Position numbers and translations under genes: made by a program. This document shows positions 1 to 7,204 of a DNA stretch of 15,493 nucleotides, piece by piece. Source of the DNA: Acidobacteriota bacterium (GTDB lineage: Bacteria; Actinomycetota; Acidimicrobiia; Spongiisociales; UBA5794); assembly GCA_022574065.1 (NCBI GenBank), contig JACZST010000016.1:1-15493 (forward strand), written 5' to 3'. The notes beneath the pieces were generated by a model. The model was not told the origin of the DNA, did no database searches, and was given only the letters and a program-made list of their open reading frames with translations. The first letter of the stretch is position 1. Every line of letters begins with the position of its first letter.

Positions 1-120
1 AAAGAGGGACTGGGACTTAGGCAAGCGATTACTACCTCAATCGACCCAATAGACCTTTTGTTCACGCGGATCCCCGTCGGCCTAGGGCTCGAACCTTTCC
101 CGGATCAAGAGACCGGGATA

Positions 121-441
121 ATGCCCCGAAGATTACCGACGAGTCGAACCGCGCTCCTCATAAAGAAATTCGCCCAGGCAATCAACGATGTCGGAGAAGC
201 CTATGGTCGTCTCCAATCCGATATGGTGGCTTGCATGGCGGATGCGTTCCAATGTGAGCGCCAGATCACCGATGTAAAGAAGAGGCTCCGGGAAACAGCG
301 GTTCCAGTCATGGATTACATCCATGATGTCGCCGGATCGAGTAGCTCAACCGATGAGCTGGAGAAGCTCGCCCAACTCCACAGCCGGGGCGTGCTCACCG
401 ACGACGAGTTCGCGACGCAGAAGGCGAAGATCCTCCCATAG
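121..441 (+). CDS. Small protein with C-terminal SHOCT domain
   Basis: About 106 residues from the ATG at 121. The last ~30 residues form a SHOCT (short C-terminal) domain: an amphipathic helix, then the turn GVLTDDEF, then a Lys-rich helix ending KILP. SHOCT tails usually mediate oligomerisation or attach to another domain; no catalytic role is known. The first ~70 residues look helical and coiled-coil-like, with no membrane segment, and I do not recognise them. The start is uncertain: there is no good ribosome site before 121, an in-frame TTG lies at 58, and the frame stays open to the left edge of the window, so the gene could begin further upstream. The next gene in the same direction starts about 110 bases later. 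Base composition is less GC-rich than in most of the window. The SHOCT call is fairly sure; overall function is unknown. Confidence 0.6.
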   Translation: MPRRLPTSRTALLIKKFAQAINDVGEAYGRLQSDMVACMADAFQCERQITDVKKRLRETAVPVMDYIHDVAGSSSSTDELEKLAQLHSRGVLTDDEFATQKAKILP

Positions 442-536
442 CGGGTGATCTGAGGCCAGGCCCAGAACAGCCACCGCTCACTTGCCTGATGCGACGGTTG
501 TGGCACCCGTCGAGCCCCCACTGGCATGATTCCTTC

Positions 537-546
537 GGAGGTGATC
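537..546 (+). promoter_or_regulatory. Strong Shine-Dalgarno site deciding the start at 553
   Basis: GGAGGTGATC is a 10-base perfect match to the usual anti-Shine-Dalgarno end of 16S rRNA. It lies inside the longest reading frame (ATG at 526) and 11 bases (GGAGG end to start codon) before the in-frame GTG at 553. This argues that 553, not 526, is the true start. Confidence 0.6.
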
Positions 547-552
547 GAGAAC

Positions 553-1563
553 GTGAATGAAGCGGCGACAATTCTCAACGACATCGGGAATACTCCTCTG
601 CTGAAACTGAGTCGTGTAACCGCGGGGCTCGGGGTGGATATCTATGTGAAATGCGAGTTCACGAATCCTGGGGGGAGCATCAAGGATCGCATGGCTCTTT
701 GCATGATCGAGGAAGCCGAAAAGCGGGGCGAGCTCAGACCTGGTGGAACCATCGTCGATCAGTCCACCGGGAACACAGGGCCGGCCTTGGCCTTCGTGGG
801 GGCCGTGAAGGGATACAAGGTTCAAATATTTCTGCCGGCGCAACTCTCCAGCAGCTACGACCCTGCGGATCGCATCCGGATCGCCCGACTCTATGGCTGC
901 GATGTGACACTGATCGATCTGAACGAGCACGTCGAGAATGCCGCTCGTCTGCGCGGAGTAGAACGAGCGGCCACCTTCGTGGCCGTTCGCATGAAACAGT
1001 GCTACGACCTGGTCCAGAGCAACCCATCGCATTGGTGGGCCAACCAGTTGTGCAACGTTGACAACACCAGGGCACACCGGGAATTTACCGGACGGGAGAT
1101 CCTGGAGCAGATGGATGGGAGAATCGATGGGTGGGTGGCATCGGTCGGAACAGGGGGGACGCTTCTTGGGGTTGCGCAAACCCTGAAGGAGAGCCACCCA
1201 GAATTGAGGGTTGCCGGCGTTGTGCCAACGGATGATCCCAGAATCGAATGGGTCCGTACTCGAGCGGTCCACAAAGCCCTGGAACGGTTCGGTGGGCCCA
1301 AGTTGAGGTTCCTGATTGAAGATCTCCTCGAACACGATGTCATGGACAACGAGATCACGATCGACAACGCCGAGGCGAAGCAGATGGCCGACAGGCTGTG
1401 CCAAGAAGAAGGCCTGTACTGCGGCATGTCCTCTGGAGCCAATGTGAGTGCGGCCATCGAAATGGCCAAGACGATGAAAAAGGGCTCACGGATTGTGACC
1501 GTGATCGTCGACAGGAGAGACCGATACGTCGCCGAGTACCCCAACGAGCACTACGTGGTCTAG
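553..1563 (+). CDS. Cysteine synthase-like PLP-dependent enzyme (fold type II)
   Basis: About 336 residues of the cysteine synthase / cystathionine beta-synthase family (PALP fold). Family members do PLP-dependent beta-replacement, typically O-acetylserine plus sulfide to cysteine. Visible motifs, numbered from GTG 553: IGNTPLL (11-17); NPGGSIKDR with the PLP Schiff-base lysine near 44; an Asn loop read as STGNTG (71-76) instead of the usual SGNTG; the PLP-phosphate loop GTGGT (199-203); and GMSSGAN near 291-297, whose Ser contacts the pyridine nitrogen. The C-terminus reads VDRRDRY where housekeeping enzymes have roughly DSGERY, and the middle (LSSSYDPADR) departs from the usual MSxERR stretch. 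Start chosen from the strong ribosome site at 537-546; ATG 526 would add nine residues. No regulatory CBS domain follows, and no serine acetyltransferase gene is nearby. The acceptor or donor may therefore differ from sulfide/O-acetylserine. Family sure, substrate unknown. Confidence 0.88.
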   Translation: MNEAATILNDIGNTPLLKLSRVTAGLGVDIYVKCEFTNPGGSIKDRMALCMIEEAEKRGELRPGGTIVDQSTGNTGPALAFVGAVKGYKVQIFLPAQLSSSYDPADRIRIARLYGCDVTLIDLNEHVENAARLRGVERAATFVAVRMKQCYDLVQSNPSHWWANQLCNVDNTRAHREFTGREILEQMDGRIDGWVASVGTGGTLLGVAQTLKESHPELRVAGVVPTDDPRIEWVRTRAVHKALERFGGPKLRFLIEDLLEHDVMDNEITIDNAEAKQMADRLCQEEGLYCGMSSGANVSAAIEMAKTMKKGSRIVTVIVDRRDRYVAEYPNEHYVV

Positions 1564-1598
1564 ATACTCCAATTCTCGATCGACATCAGCCAGCTCGG

Positions 1599-2662
1599 TC
1601 ACGTCGCGGCGAGCAGCTCCAGGAGGGGGCGCAGCTTGAGGCGGGTCTCGACCAACTCGTCGTCTGGGTCTGAATCGGCGACGATGCCTGCCCCGGCGAA
1701 GATGTGCGCCTTGGCCCCCTCGATCAGGCCGCAACGCAGGGCGATGGCGAATTCGCCGTCGCCGGAGCCGTTGACCCACCCGATACCACCGGCATACCAG
1801 CCGCGATCGAACCCTTCCACCTTGTCGATGAAGGACGTCGCCTGGGCGCGCGGCGTTCCCCCGACCGCCGGAGTGGGATGAAGCGCTTCGACCAACTCGA
1901 GCACGTGGCTCGGCCGGGCCAACGTTCCGTGCACCGGTGTCGACAAATGCTGCACGGTCGCCATCCGCTTGAGCGAGGGACCATCAGGCACGGTCAGATC
2001 GTCGACGAAGGGGCCGAGGCGGCTCACCACATCATCGACGACGAGCCGGTGCTCGCTACGGTCCTTTGGTGAGCGCATCAGGCCTTCAGCAAGCGCCCGA
2101 TCCTCCTCCTCCCCCTCTCCCCGGGGAGCCGAACCGGCAAGGGGGTTGGAGCTGACCGCCCCTCCGACGCTCCTGACCAACAGCTCGGGGCTCGCCCCCA
2201 GGAACGTTGCTTCACCGACCCGCCACCCGAAACCGAAGCATCGCGGGTAGGTGCCGTTGAGATGATGGAGCAGATCGAAGCCGTCCGGTGCGGTGTCGGA
2301 ACGCACGATGACCGATCGCGAGAGAACGACTTTGCGCAGAGCGTCGTCGCTGATCGCATCCACCGCCTCGATAACCCGACCATGGCCCGGACCGGATCGG
2401 GCAAGCCGAGGCCCTCGATCTGCGATCGGATCGCTTCAAACCGAGCCGGTCCGGACGTCGTCGCTCTCCAGGCGGTACCCAATCCTCCGGTTGATTCGCC
2501 GTCCGGGTTTGAGAAGAAGAACGCCCGGCCGAAGAACCCGGCACCAGCACGCACGAAGCCCAACGGGTCCATGTCGACCGGTTCCGCGGCGTACCGCATG
2601 CCGCGTCCAGCCGCATCGTCGAGGGACGCGGCTAACCGATCGATTGTCGATCCAGGAATCAT
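1599..2662 (-). pseudogene. menF: Isochorismate synthase, internally deleted and frameshifted
   Basis: Isochorismate synthase (MenF/EntC/DhbC type) converts chorismate to isochorismate for menaquinone or siderophores. Two pieces sit in different frames. The N-terminal piece starts at ATG 2662, reads MIPGSTIDRL and runs through FFSNPDGE and GTAWRA to about 2370. The catalytic piece covers about 2375-1599 and holds RKVVLSR (putative general-base Lys), HPTPAVGG, GTPRAQA, GWYAGGIGWV, AGAGIVADSDPDDE and ETRLKL, so the chorismate-binding domain looks complete. Family members have roughly 90-100 more residues between these pieces. Here RAMVG runs straight into the alternate-frame VIEAVDAI, so about 300 bases seem to be missing with a frame change. 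A GTG at 2363 could start a 254-residue catalytic fragment, but its ribosome site is weak. Last gene of the leftward CBS-BON/hydrolase operon. The cause could be true decay or an assembly collapse. The gene symbol is by family; EntC/DhbC is equally possible. Confidence 0.72.
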
Positions 2663-2672
2663 CGGGGCGATG

Positions 2673-3554
2673 CTACTGGTCCAAATCAACGCGCTCGATC
2701 GCGGTCGCGATTGCCGCGGCGACGACGCCGGGCACCTCCATAGGGACGAAGTGCGAGACGTCGCGGACCACCTCCAGCCGTACCTCACGAAACCGGGCCG
2801 TCAGCTCCTCGAGATAAGAGCCGTTATGGGTCGTCGATGTAGCCCCGACGATCAGCGTGACGGGCTGGGTGATGGAACCGACGCCTTCCCACGTGTCATG
2901 GGCCAACCCGACCCGGTAGATCTCGGCCTCGGTCTCCGGCGTGCATTTCAGCACCAGTCCGTCGTCGGTGACTCGCATGGCACCATCGACGTATGCGTCC
3001 AGCGCGTCTTCGGTCCACATCGCAAATGGTCCCTTGCCGCGATAATTGGACAGGGCGGCGTCACGATCTGGGAACGAAGCCCTGCGGCGTAATGCGATCT
3101 CGGCGATTGGGATTGAGTCGAGTCGTTGGTACGGCGGAGGGAAGATGATCGGTTCGACGAGCACGAGGTGATCGAAGGCTCTCGGGTCCTCGATCGCGGC
3201 CATAGCGATCGAAGTACCGCCGGATGAGTGACCGATACCGATGGTTCGTGCTCCGATTCGCCCTCGACGGCGAGACTCGGCGAGCACGACGGCGACGTCG
3301 GACCCGAGCACGGTCAGGTCGAAAGGCGGGCTTATGGCTCCCGAGTCTCCATGTCCGCGCATGTCGAAAGCAACCCCGGAGGCGTCGACTCCGAGGGCGG
3401 TGAGCGCCGTCACCACCGGGCTCCATAGCTCCTTGCTGAAGCCGTTGGCATGGGCGAAGAAAACGCTCGGCTCGCTTCCGGCCCAGGAGCGGGCCGCAAG
3501 AGCAGTGCCATCTTCGGTCGACAGCCGTTCCGTCGTGCCGGGGAGGGGAATCAA
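2673..3554 (-). CDS. Alpha/beta hydrolase (HANGF-type)
   Basis: 293 residues. Hydrolase-fold landmarks: oxyanion region FAHANGF (33-39), RGHGDS (66-71), nucleophile elbow GHSSGG with Ser110, and the C-terminal DVSHFVP with His268. The stretch from MWTEDALDAYV to KCTPETEAEIY is a lid typical of this actinobacterial subgroup. The usual catalytic acid after the LIVG strand is not seen: the sequence reads GATSTTHN with no Asp/Glu at the expected place, so the acid may sit elsewhere or be lost. Start is a TTG whose bases overlap the TGA stop of the CBS-BON gene upstream (TTGA), implying translational coupling; there is no separate ribosome site. Ten bases separate its stop from the isochorismate synthase start. 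A role as MenH in menaquinone synthesis is possible from the neighbour but not shown. Substrate unknown, probably an ester. Confidence 0.82.
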   Translation of the reverse strand: MIPLPGTTERLSTEDGTALAARSWAGSEPSVFFAHANGFSKELWSPVVTALTALGVDASGVAFDMRGHGDSGAISPPFDLTVLGSDVAVVLAESRRRGRIGARTIGIGHSSGGTSIAMAAIEDPRAFDHLVLVEPIIFPPPYQRLDSIPIAEIALRRRASFPDRDAALSNYRGKGPFAMWTEDALDAYVDGAMRVTDDGLVLKCTPETEAEIYRVGLAHDTWEGVGSITQPVTLIVGATSTTHNGSYLEELTARFREVRLEVVRDVSHFVPMEVPGVVAAAIATAIERVDLDQ

Positions 3555-4159
3555 TCGTCTACGTCGGCGTGGAGCCAGGTCAGCTTGGTCTCGACCCCGA
3601 ACACCCCATCCAGCCGGTTGGTCAGCTCCTCGAGCATGCTGGCTTCGGCGCGGGTGCCGACCTCCCCGCTCAACGCAACGACACCGTTGGTTACGCTCAC
3701 CCCTAGGTCATCGGGGTCGATGAACAGGACGCGTCGCAGGAGATCCTCCCGAATCTCGTCCTCGATCACGTCGTCGGGACGGGTGAAGATGGAGACGATG
3801 TCGGCGCGAGAGATCACGCCAAGCAGGCGGTTGTCGTCGTCGACGACGGGCAGGCGCTTTACCTCCTGGACCACCATGATCTTGGCCGCTTCGTAGATCT
3901 CCATCTCGGGACGGACGGTGACCACTCCGATCGACATGACCTCCCCGACCGTCACCACCTGGTCCCGCGCTCCCTCCTGGCGTTCGACCTCGAGTCGGAG
4001 GAAATCTGCCTCCGTGATGATCCCGATGAGCGTTCCGTCCTGCTCGGTGATGGGCAGGCCGCTTACACGGTTCCTGAACATGAGCCTGGCGGCCTCGCGC
4101 AGCCCGGTGTCGCGCGACACCGCGATGACTTCTGTCGTCATGAGATCTACCACGTTCAC
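3551..4159 (-). CDS. CBS-pair plus BON domain protein
   Basis: 202 residues from GTG 4159. Two CBS motifs, about 1-55 (LMTTEVIAVSRD to GIITEADFL) and 70-127 (VMSIGVVTV to GVISRADIV), form a Bateman module that binds adenosyl nucleotides or similar ligands. A BON domain follows (about 133-196, with VVALSGEV), a small fold often tied to membranes or lipid surfaces. No catalytic domain and no signal peptide, so probably a cytoplasmic ligand sensor. The frame is open up to 4516, but the start at 4159 has AAGGAG ten bases upstream and MNVVDLMTTE is the normal beginning of a CBS protein. First gene of a leftward operon; its TGA overlaps the TTG of the hydrolase. Diverges from the FetB-like permease across 121 bases. 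CBS-BON architecture is well known in actinobacteria, but the partner it regulates is not known. Confidence 0.9.
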   Translation of the reverse strand: MNVVDLMTTEVIAVSRDTGLREAARLMFRNRVSGLPITEQDGTLIGIITEADFLRLEVERQEGARDQVVTVGEVMSIGVVTVRPEMEIYEAAKIMVVQEVKRLPVVDDDNRLLGVISRADIVSIFTRPDDVIEDEIREDLLRRVLFIDPDDLGVSVTNGVVALSGEVGTRAEASMLEELTNRLDGVFGVETKLTWLHADVDD

Positions 4160-4280
4160 GGCTGGAGCTCCTTGCCTCCCATTCGGCTCATTCTGGCACC
4201 TCTCCCAACTGGCTCGATCACAGCTTCCTCGTCGCTCTGCAACATCGTCTCGCAAAGCTCGATTCTCGCCCAGCGACAGG
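4160..4280. other. Divergent intergenic region between CBS-BON and permease genes
   Basis: 121 bases that must hold the promoters for two divergent units. It contains the AAGGAG ribosome site of the leftward gene (near 4169-4174). I see no convincing -35/-10 pair, operator palindrome or hairpin on either strand. Confidence 0.4.
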
Positions 4281-5078
4281 ATGGCCGATAATCGTGCCGT
4301 GGACTCAGCAATCACTTCGGTCGGGTTGGCCCTGGCCGGGGCGCTGGTCGTTCTGGCGGCTGCACTGGCACTGTGGCTCCGCCTCGACCTCGGGGGCAAG
4401 ATTCTGTGGGCGGCACTCCGTGCGCTGATCCAGCTGCTCGCCCTGGGCGTCGTGCTCACCTTCCTCCTTGCACCGGGGAGGGAGCTGTGGTGGTCTTTTC
4501 TCTGGATCGCGCTCATGATCCCGTTCGCCGCCGGAGTCGTGGGGCGCCGGGCCCCCGAGGTGCCACGCGCTCAGCTCCTCTCGCTCATCGCCTTCTCGCT
4601 GACCAGCCTCGCCGTACTCGGGCTGATCTTCGGACTCGGCGTCTTTCCCCTCGAGGCGCGGACGCTCGTTCCGCTGGCCGGAATGACGATCGGCAACTCG
4701 ATGACGGCCACCGTGCTGGTAGCGACCAGGATCGTGGCCGAGTTCAAGCAACAGCGACCGCTCATCGAAGTCAGCCTCGCTCTCGGGTACACCGGAAGCG
4801 ACGCCTTCAGGCCCTATCTCCGCGACGCGCTCCGCACCGCGATGGTGCCGCAGATCGAAACGACCAAAGCGGTCGGCATCATCTTCATTCCCGGCGCCAT
4901 GACCGGCCTCATACTGGCCGGCGTCCCGGTGTTCGATGCGGTGAAGGTGCAGGTGGTGGTGATGTACCTGGTGCTGGCCTCGGTAGCGGTGTCAACCGCG
5001 ACAGTGGCCGTCGGCCTTGGCCGCACCCTGTTCACCTCAGACCAGCGAGCGATCCATTTGGAGGGAGAGCGAGGATAG
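4281..5078 (+). CDS. FetB/UPF0014-family ABC transporter permease
   Basis: 265 residues with about seven hydrophobic segments (near 12-33, 40-63, 68-87, 97-122, 127-147, 195-214, 222-246). Family landmarks: RALIQLLALG (47-56), PLAGMTIGNSM (131-141), SLALGYTGSDAF followed by the cytoplasmic loop RDALRTAMVPQI, and the glycine-rich PGAMTGLILAG (204-214). The family includes E. coli FetB (YbbM), the membrane half of an ABC exporter linked to iron and oxidative-stress resistance; it needs an ATPase such as FetA. No FetA-like gene is seen on either side, so the partner must lie elsewhere. Start ATG 4281 has only an AGG directly before it; GTG 4299 is an alternative. The frame is open much further upstream but overlaps the divergent CBS gene and does not look coding there. 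Family call is firm, substrate inferred. Confidence 0.85.
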   Translation: MADNRAVDSAITSVGLALAGALVVLAAALALWLRLDLGGKILWAALRALIQLLALGVVLTFLLAPGRELWWSFLWIALMIPFAAGVVGRRAPEVPRAQLLSLIAFSLTSLAVLGLIFGLGVFPLEARTLVPLAGMTIGNSMTATVLVATRIVAEFKQQRPLIEVSLALGYTGSDAFRPYLRDALRTAMVPQIETTKAVGIIFIPGAMTGLILAGVPVFDAVKVQVVVMYLVLASVAVSTATVAVGLGRTLFTSDQRAIHLEGERG

Positions 5079-5113
5079 GCTGATCGGGGTGCGGGAGAAG
5101 GCGTGGGGAAAAC

Positions 5114-5860
5114 GTGGATGCTGATGGATCTGATCGGAAGCACACCCCTCGCCCATGCGCCCGGCCTTTGCCCAGATGGCATTTGCTGAGGGGGCACAGG
5201 CTGGGGAGGCATTTGCTGGTCGCAGCGATAGCGGGGGTGTTCGTCCTCAGCGCTTGCGCCGGCTCAGCTACCACGACGACGCAGGCAACGGAGCTCCCGC
5301 CAACGCCAACCACGGAGCTCCCGCCTACGCCAACCACGGAACAGGCGACCACCACGCCACCGGTGGTGACCATCGACGCCAGGTTTGTGCTCAGCACCGT
5401 GGTCTTTGGTGACCGGGGATGGATCGAGGTGATCAACACCGGGCCGCAGGCAGGAAATATCCACGGCCATTGGATCGCGATCCATCCCTTCTACCTCGAG
5501 CTGCCATCCACGATCGTCGAGGTCGGCCAGAGTGTGAGGATATCGCTGGACCCCGACGCCGATCCTGGGGTGGTGGTGAGCGCCGCCGGCCTGCTCCCTG
5601 TTCTCGTTGCGCCGGCCGGTGAGGTCGGGCTGTACTCGAGCGGCAACTTCGGTGACCCCAACTCGATCGTCGACTATCTGGAGTGGGGCAGCGGGGGTCA
5701 TTTCCGTTCGACCGTCGCCATCGCCGCCGGCATCTGGGACGAAACCAGCGTGGTCCCTATGGAGGGCAACGAGGGTGGCCTGCGCATCACCCCAAACGGA
5801 GACGCAGCCGCCGAGCCAATCGCTGCCGCAGAGGTGGCTGCGCCGTCAGACCCTGGGTGA
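5114..5860 (+). CDS. Lipoprotein with lamin-tail-like beta domain
   Basis: 248 residues from GTG 5114 (GGGGA seven bases upstream). A basic N-terminus precedes a hydrophobic stretch (33-45) and lipobox LSAC, so Cys48 is the probable lipidated residue and the protein should be anchored outside the membrane. A Thr/Pro tether (about 51-83) contains the 8-residue unit TELPPTPT twice. The rest is a beta-rich domain: WIEVINTG (103-110), a proline-rich middle, GEVGLYSSGNF, then IVDYLEWGSGGHFR and VAIAAGIWDE. This resembles bacterial lamin-tail (LTD) domains, where the WIEVxNTG strand and the xYLEWG strand are hallmarks; that assignment is by eye. An acidic, Ala-rich tail follows. Its last 15 bases overlap the convergent sensor kinase, with no terminator between. 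Binding partner unknown. Confidence 0.7.
   Translation: MDADGSDRKHTPRPCARPLPRWHLLRGHRLGRHLLVAAIAGVFVLSACAGSATTTTQATELPPTPTTELPPTPTTEQATTTPPVVTIDARFVLSTVVFGDRGWIEVINTGPQAGNIHGHWIAIHPFYLELPSTIVEVGQSVRISLDPDADPGVVVSAAGLLPVLVAPAGEVGLYSSGNFGDPNSIVDYLEWGSGGHFRSTVAIAAGIWDETSVVPMEGNEGGLRITPNGDAAAEPIAAAEVAAPSDPG
5288..5335 (+). repeat. 24-bp tandem repeat coding TELPPTPT twice
   Basis: Two adjacent 24-base units (5288-5311 and 5312-5335) differ at one silent base and a partial third unit follows. They code the repeated TELPPTPT of the lipoprotein's extracellular tether. The copy number is a natural site for length variation between strains. Confidence 0.85.
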
Positions 5861-7204
5861 GGTAGCCACCTGGCGTGGCATGGTGGCGCCGATCTGCTTG
5901 GGCTTGCCGAACACAACCTCGACGCGTGCTCCGCCGTCGCTCGACTCGCCAAGACGGACGGTGCCGCCTGACCGTTCGGCGGTTCGAGCAACGATGTCGA
6001 GCCCGAGCCCGGTGGAACCCGACGAGCTGTGCCCACGCCTGAGCGCACCGGAGCCGGTGAAACCCCGGCCGTCGTCTTCGACGATCAACTCGGAATGGCC
6101 GTCTCCGGTTGTTCGCACCCGGATCATGTAGCCGACCCCTTCGTCGGTATGGGTGAACACGTTCCCGATGAGCACGTCGACCACCGCCCCCAGTGCGTCC
6201 GCAGACACCAGCACTTGATGATCTCCGGGCTCGGTGACCACGGAGGTCGGCCGGCCTTGCTCGTCGGCGAGCACTTGCCAAAACGCTGCACGGTGATCGA
6301 CAACAGCGCCGAGATCCGCCTTTGCGGCCTTGTCGGAGGAACGCGACGGGCTGCGCGCTTCTTCGATCATCACATTCACTGCTGCCTCCATCCGCTCGAC
6401 GTCTGCGAGCAGACTCACCAAATCGTCGCCGTCGGTGGCCGTTTCCACCTGGAGGCGCAACGCGGTGAGCGGGGTGCGCAATCGGTGCGAGAGGTCGGCC
6501 ACCGATTCACGCTCTGTCTCGAGCAGCTCCTCGAGACGCCGTGCCAGGAAATTGAACGCCTCCCCCACCTCTGCGATCTCTTCAGGTCCCTCGGGCTCGA
6601 CCCGCGTTTCTAGGTCGCCCTCGCCCATCCGGCGGGCCGCGGCGGAGAGCTCGGTCACCGGCTTGACGATCGAGCGTCCCAACCGGTCGGCAGCAGCGAC
6701 GGCGATAGCGGTCAGAGCGACGCCGAGTGCGATGAGCATTCCCCAGGCGATCGAGACACCCTCCGACATCTCGTCGCTTGAGACAAAGCTGCGCACGACG
6801 ATGGTGCCGCCGATCCTTGGATCGGTCGAGACGAGCGGAACCAGCACCTCGACGCCACCGGGGATGTTGGCGGTGAGCGCGGCTCCCGCCATTGCCTGAT
6901 CGAGATTGAACGAGGGTTCGAACGGCTCACCGACGATGATGCCGTTGGCGAATACCACCGACGTGCCAGGTGGATCGGAGAAGGCGTCGAGCACCGCCTC
7001 AGCCAGCTCTGGATCGACTGCAGGTGCGCCGCCGACCGAGCCGGCCACGCCGAGGCCGGTGGCGATCGATTGGGCGAAAAACTCAGCCCGGGTCAAGGCG
7101 CGGTTCTGTGCTTGATTCTTGACGAGGATGCCAAGGGGCACGAGAAAGGCGATGACCACGATCGACGTGATCGCCAGCGAAAGGAGAGCGAGTCGTTTCC
7201 TCAT
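5846..7204 (-). CDS. Membrane sensor histidine kinase (HAMP-HisKA-HATPase)
   Basis: 452 residues. Membrane segments at about 5-28 and 150-172 enclose a ~120-residue extracytoplasmic sensor region of no recognised fold. Then come HAMP (about 173-226, with KPVTELSAAARRM), HisKA with the phospho-accepting His240 in LSHRLRTPL, and an ATPase domain (about 300-432) with the N box around IGNVFTHT (346-353), G1 DDGRGF (377-382) and G2 GSTGLGLDIV (396-405). All catalytic motifs are intact, so an active autokinase is expected. ATG 7204 overlaps the regulator stop as ATGA, so the two are translationally coupled and surely partners. The 3' end overlaps the convergent lipoprotein gene by 15 bases. The stimulus is unknown; the extracytoplasmic domain and the adjacent membrane protein suggest an envelope signal. 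Confidence 0.93.
   Translation of the reverse strand: MRKRLALLSLAITSIVVIAFLVPLGILVKNQAQNRALTRAEFFAQSIATGLGVAGSVGGAPAVDPELAEAVLDAFSDPPGTSVVFANGIIVGEPFEPSFNLDQAMAGAALTANIPGGVEVLVPLVSTDPRIGGTIVVRSFVSSDEMSEGVSIAWGMLIALGVALTAIAVAAADRLGRSIVKPVTELSAAARRMGEGDLETRVEPEGPEEIAEVGEAFNFLARRLEELLETERESVADLSHRLRTPLTALRLQVETATDGDDLVSLLADVERMEAAVNVMIEEARSPSRSSDKAAKADLGAVVDHRAAFWQVLADEQGRPTSVVTEPGDHQVLVSADALGAVVDVLIGNVFTHTDEGVGYMIRVRTTGDGHSELIVEDDGRGFTGSGALRRGHSSSGSTGLGLDIVARTAERSGGTVRLGESSDGGARVEVVFGKPKQIGATMPRQVATSPRV

Noticed and set aside
84..120. tRNA-like fragment on the minus strand (GGTTCGAGCC)
   Set aside because: Only the T-loop resembles a tRNA; the T stem does not pair properly and no acceptor stem or anticodon arm can be folded.
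492..513. Hairpin CGACGG/CCGTCG upstream of the PLP enzyme, considered as terminator or riboswitch
   Set aside because: Only six pairs, no T-run, and no conserved riboswitch core recognised.
478..1404. Long open frame antisense to the cysteine synthase-like gene (308 codons, minus strand)
   Set aside because: Product has no recognisable domain, and the opposite strand carries a well-conserved enzyme. Typical antisense shadow in GC-rich DNA.
4160..4516. N-terminal extension of the CBS-BON protein up to 4516
   Set aside because: Ser/Arg-rich, no domain, overlaps the divergent permease, and a good ribosome site plus normal CBS start exist at 4159.
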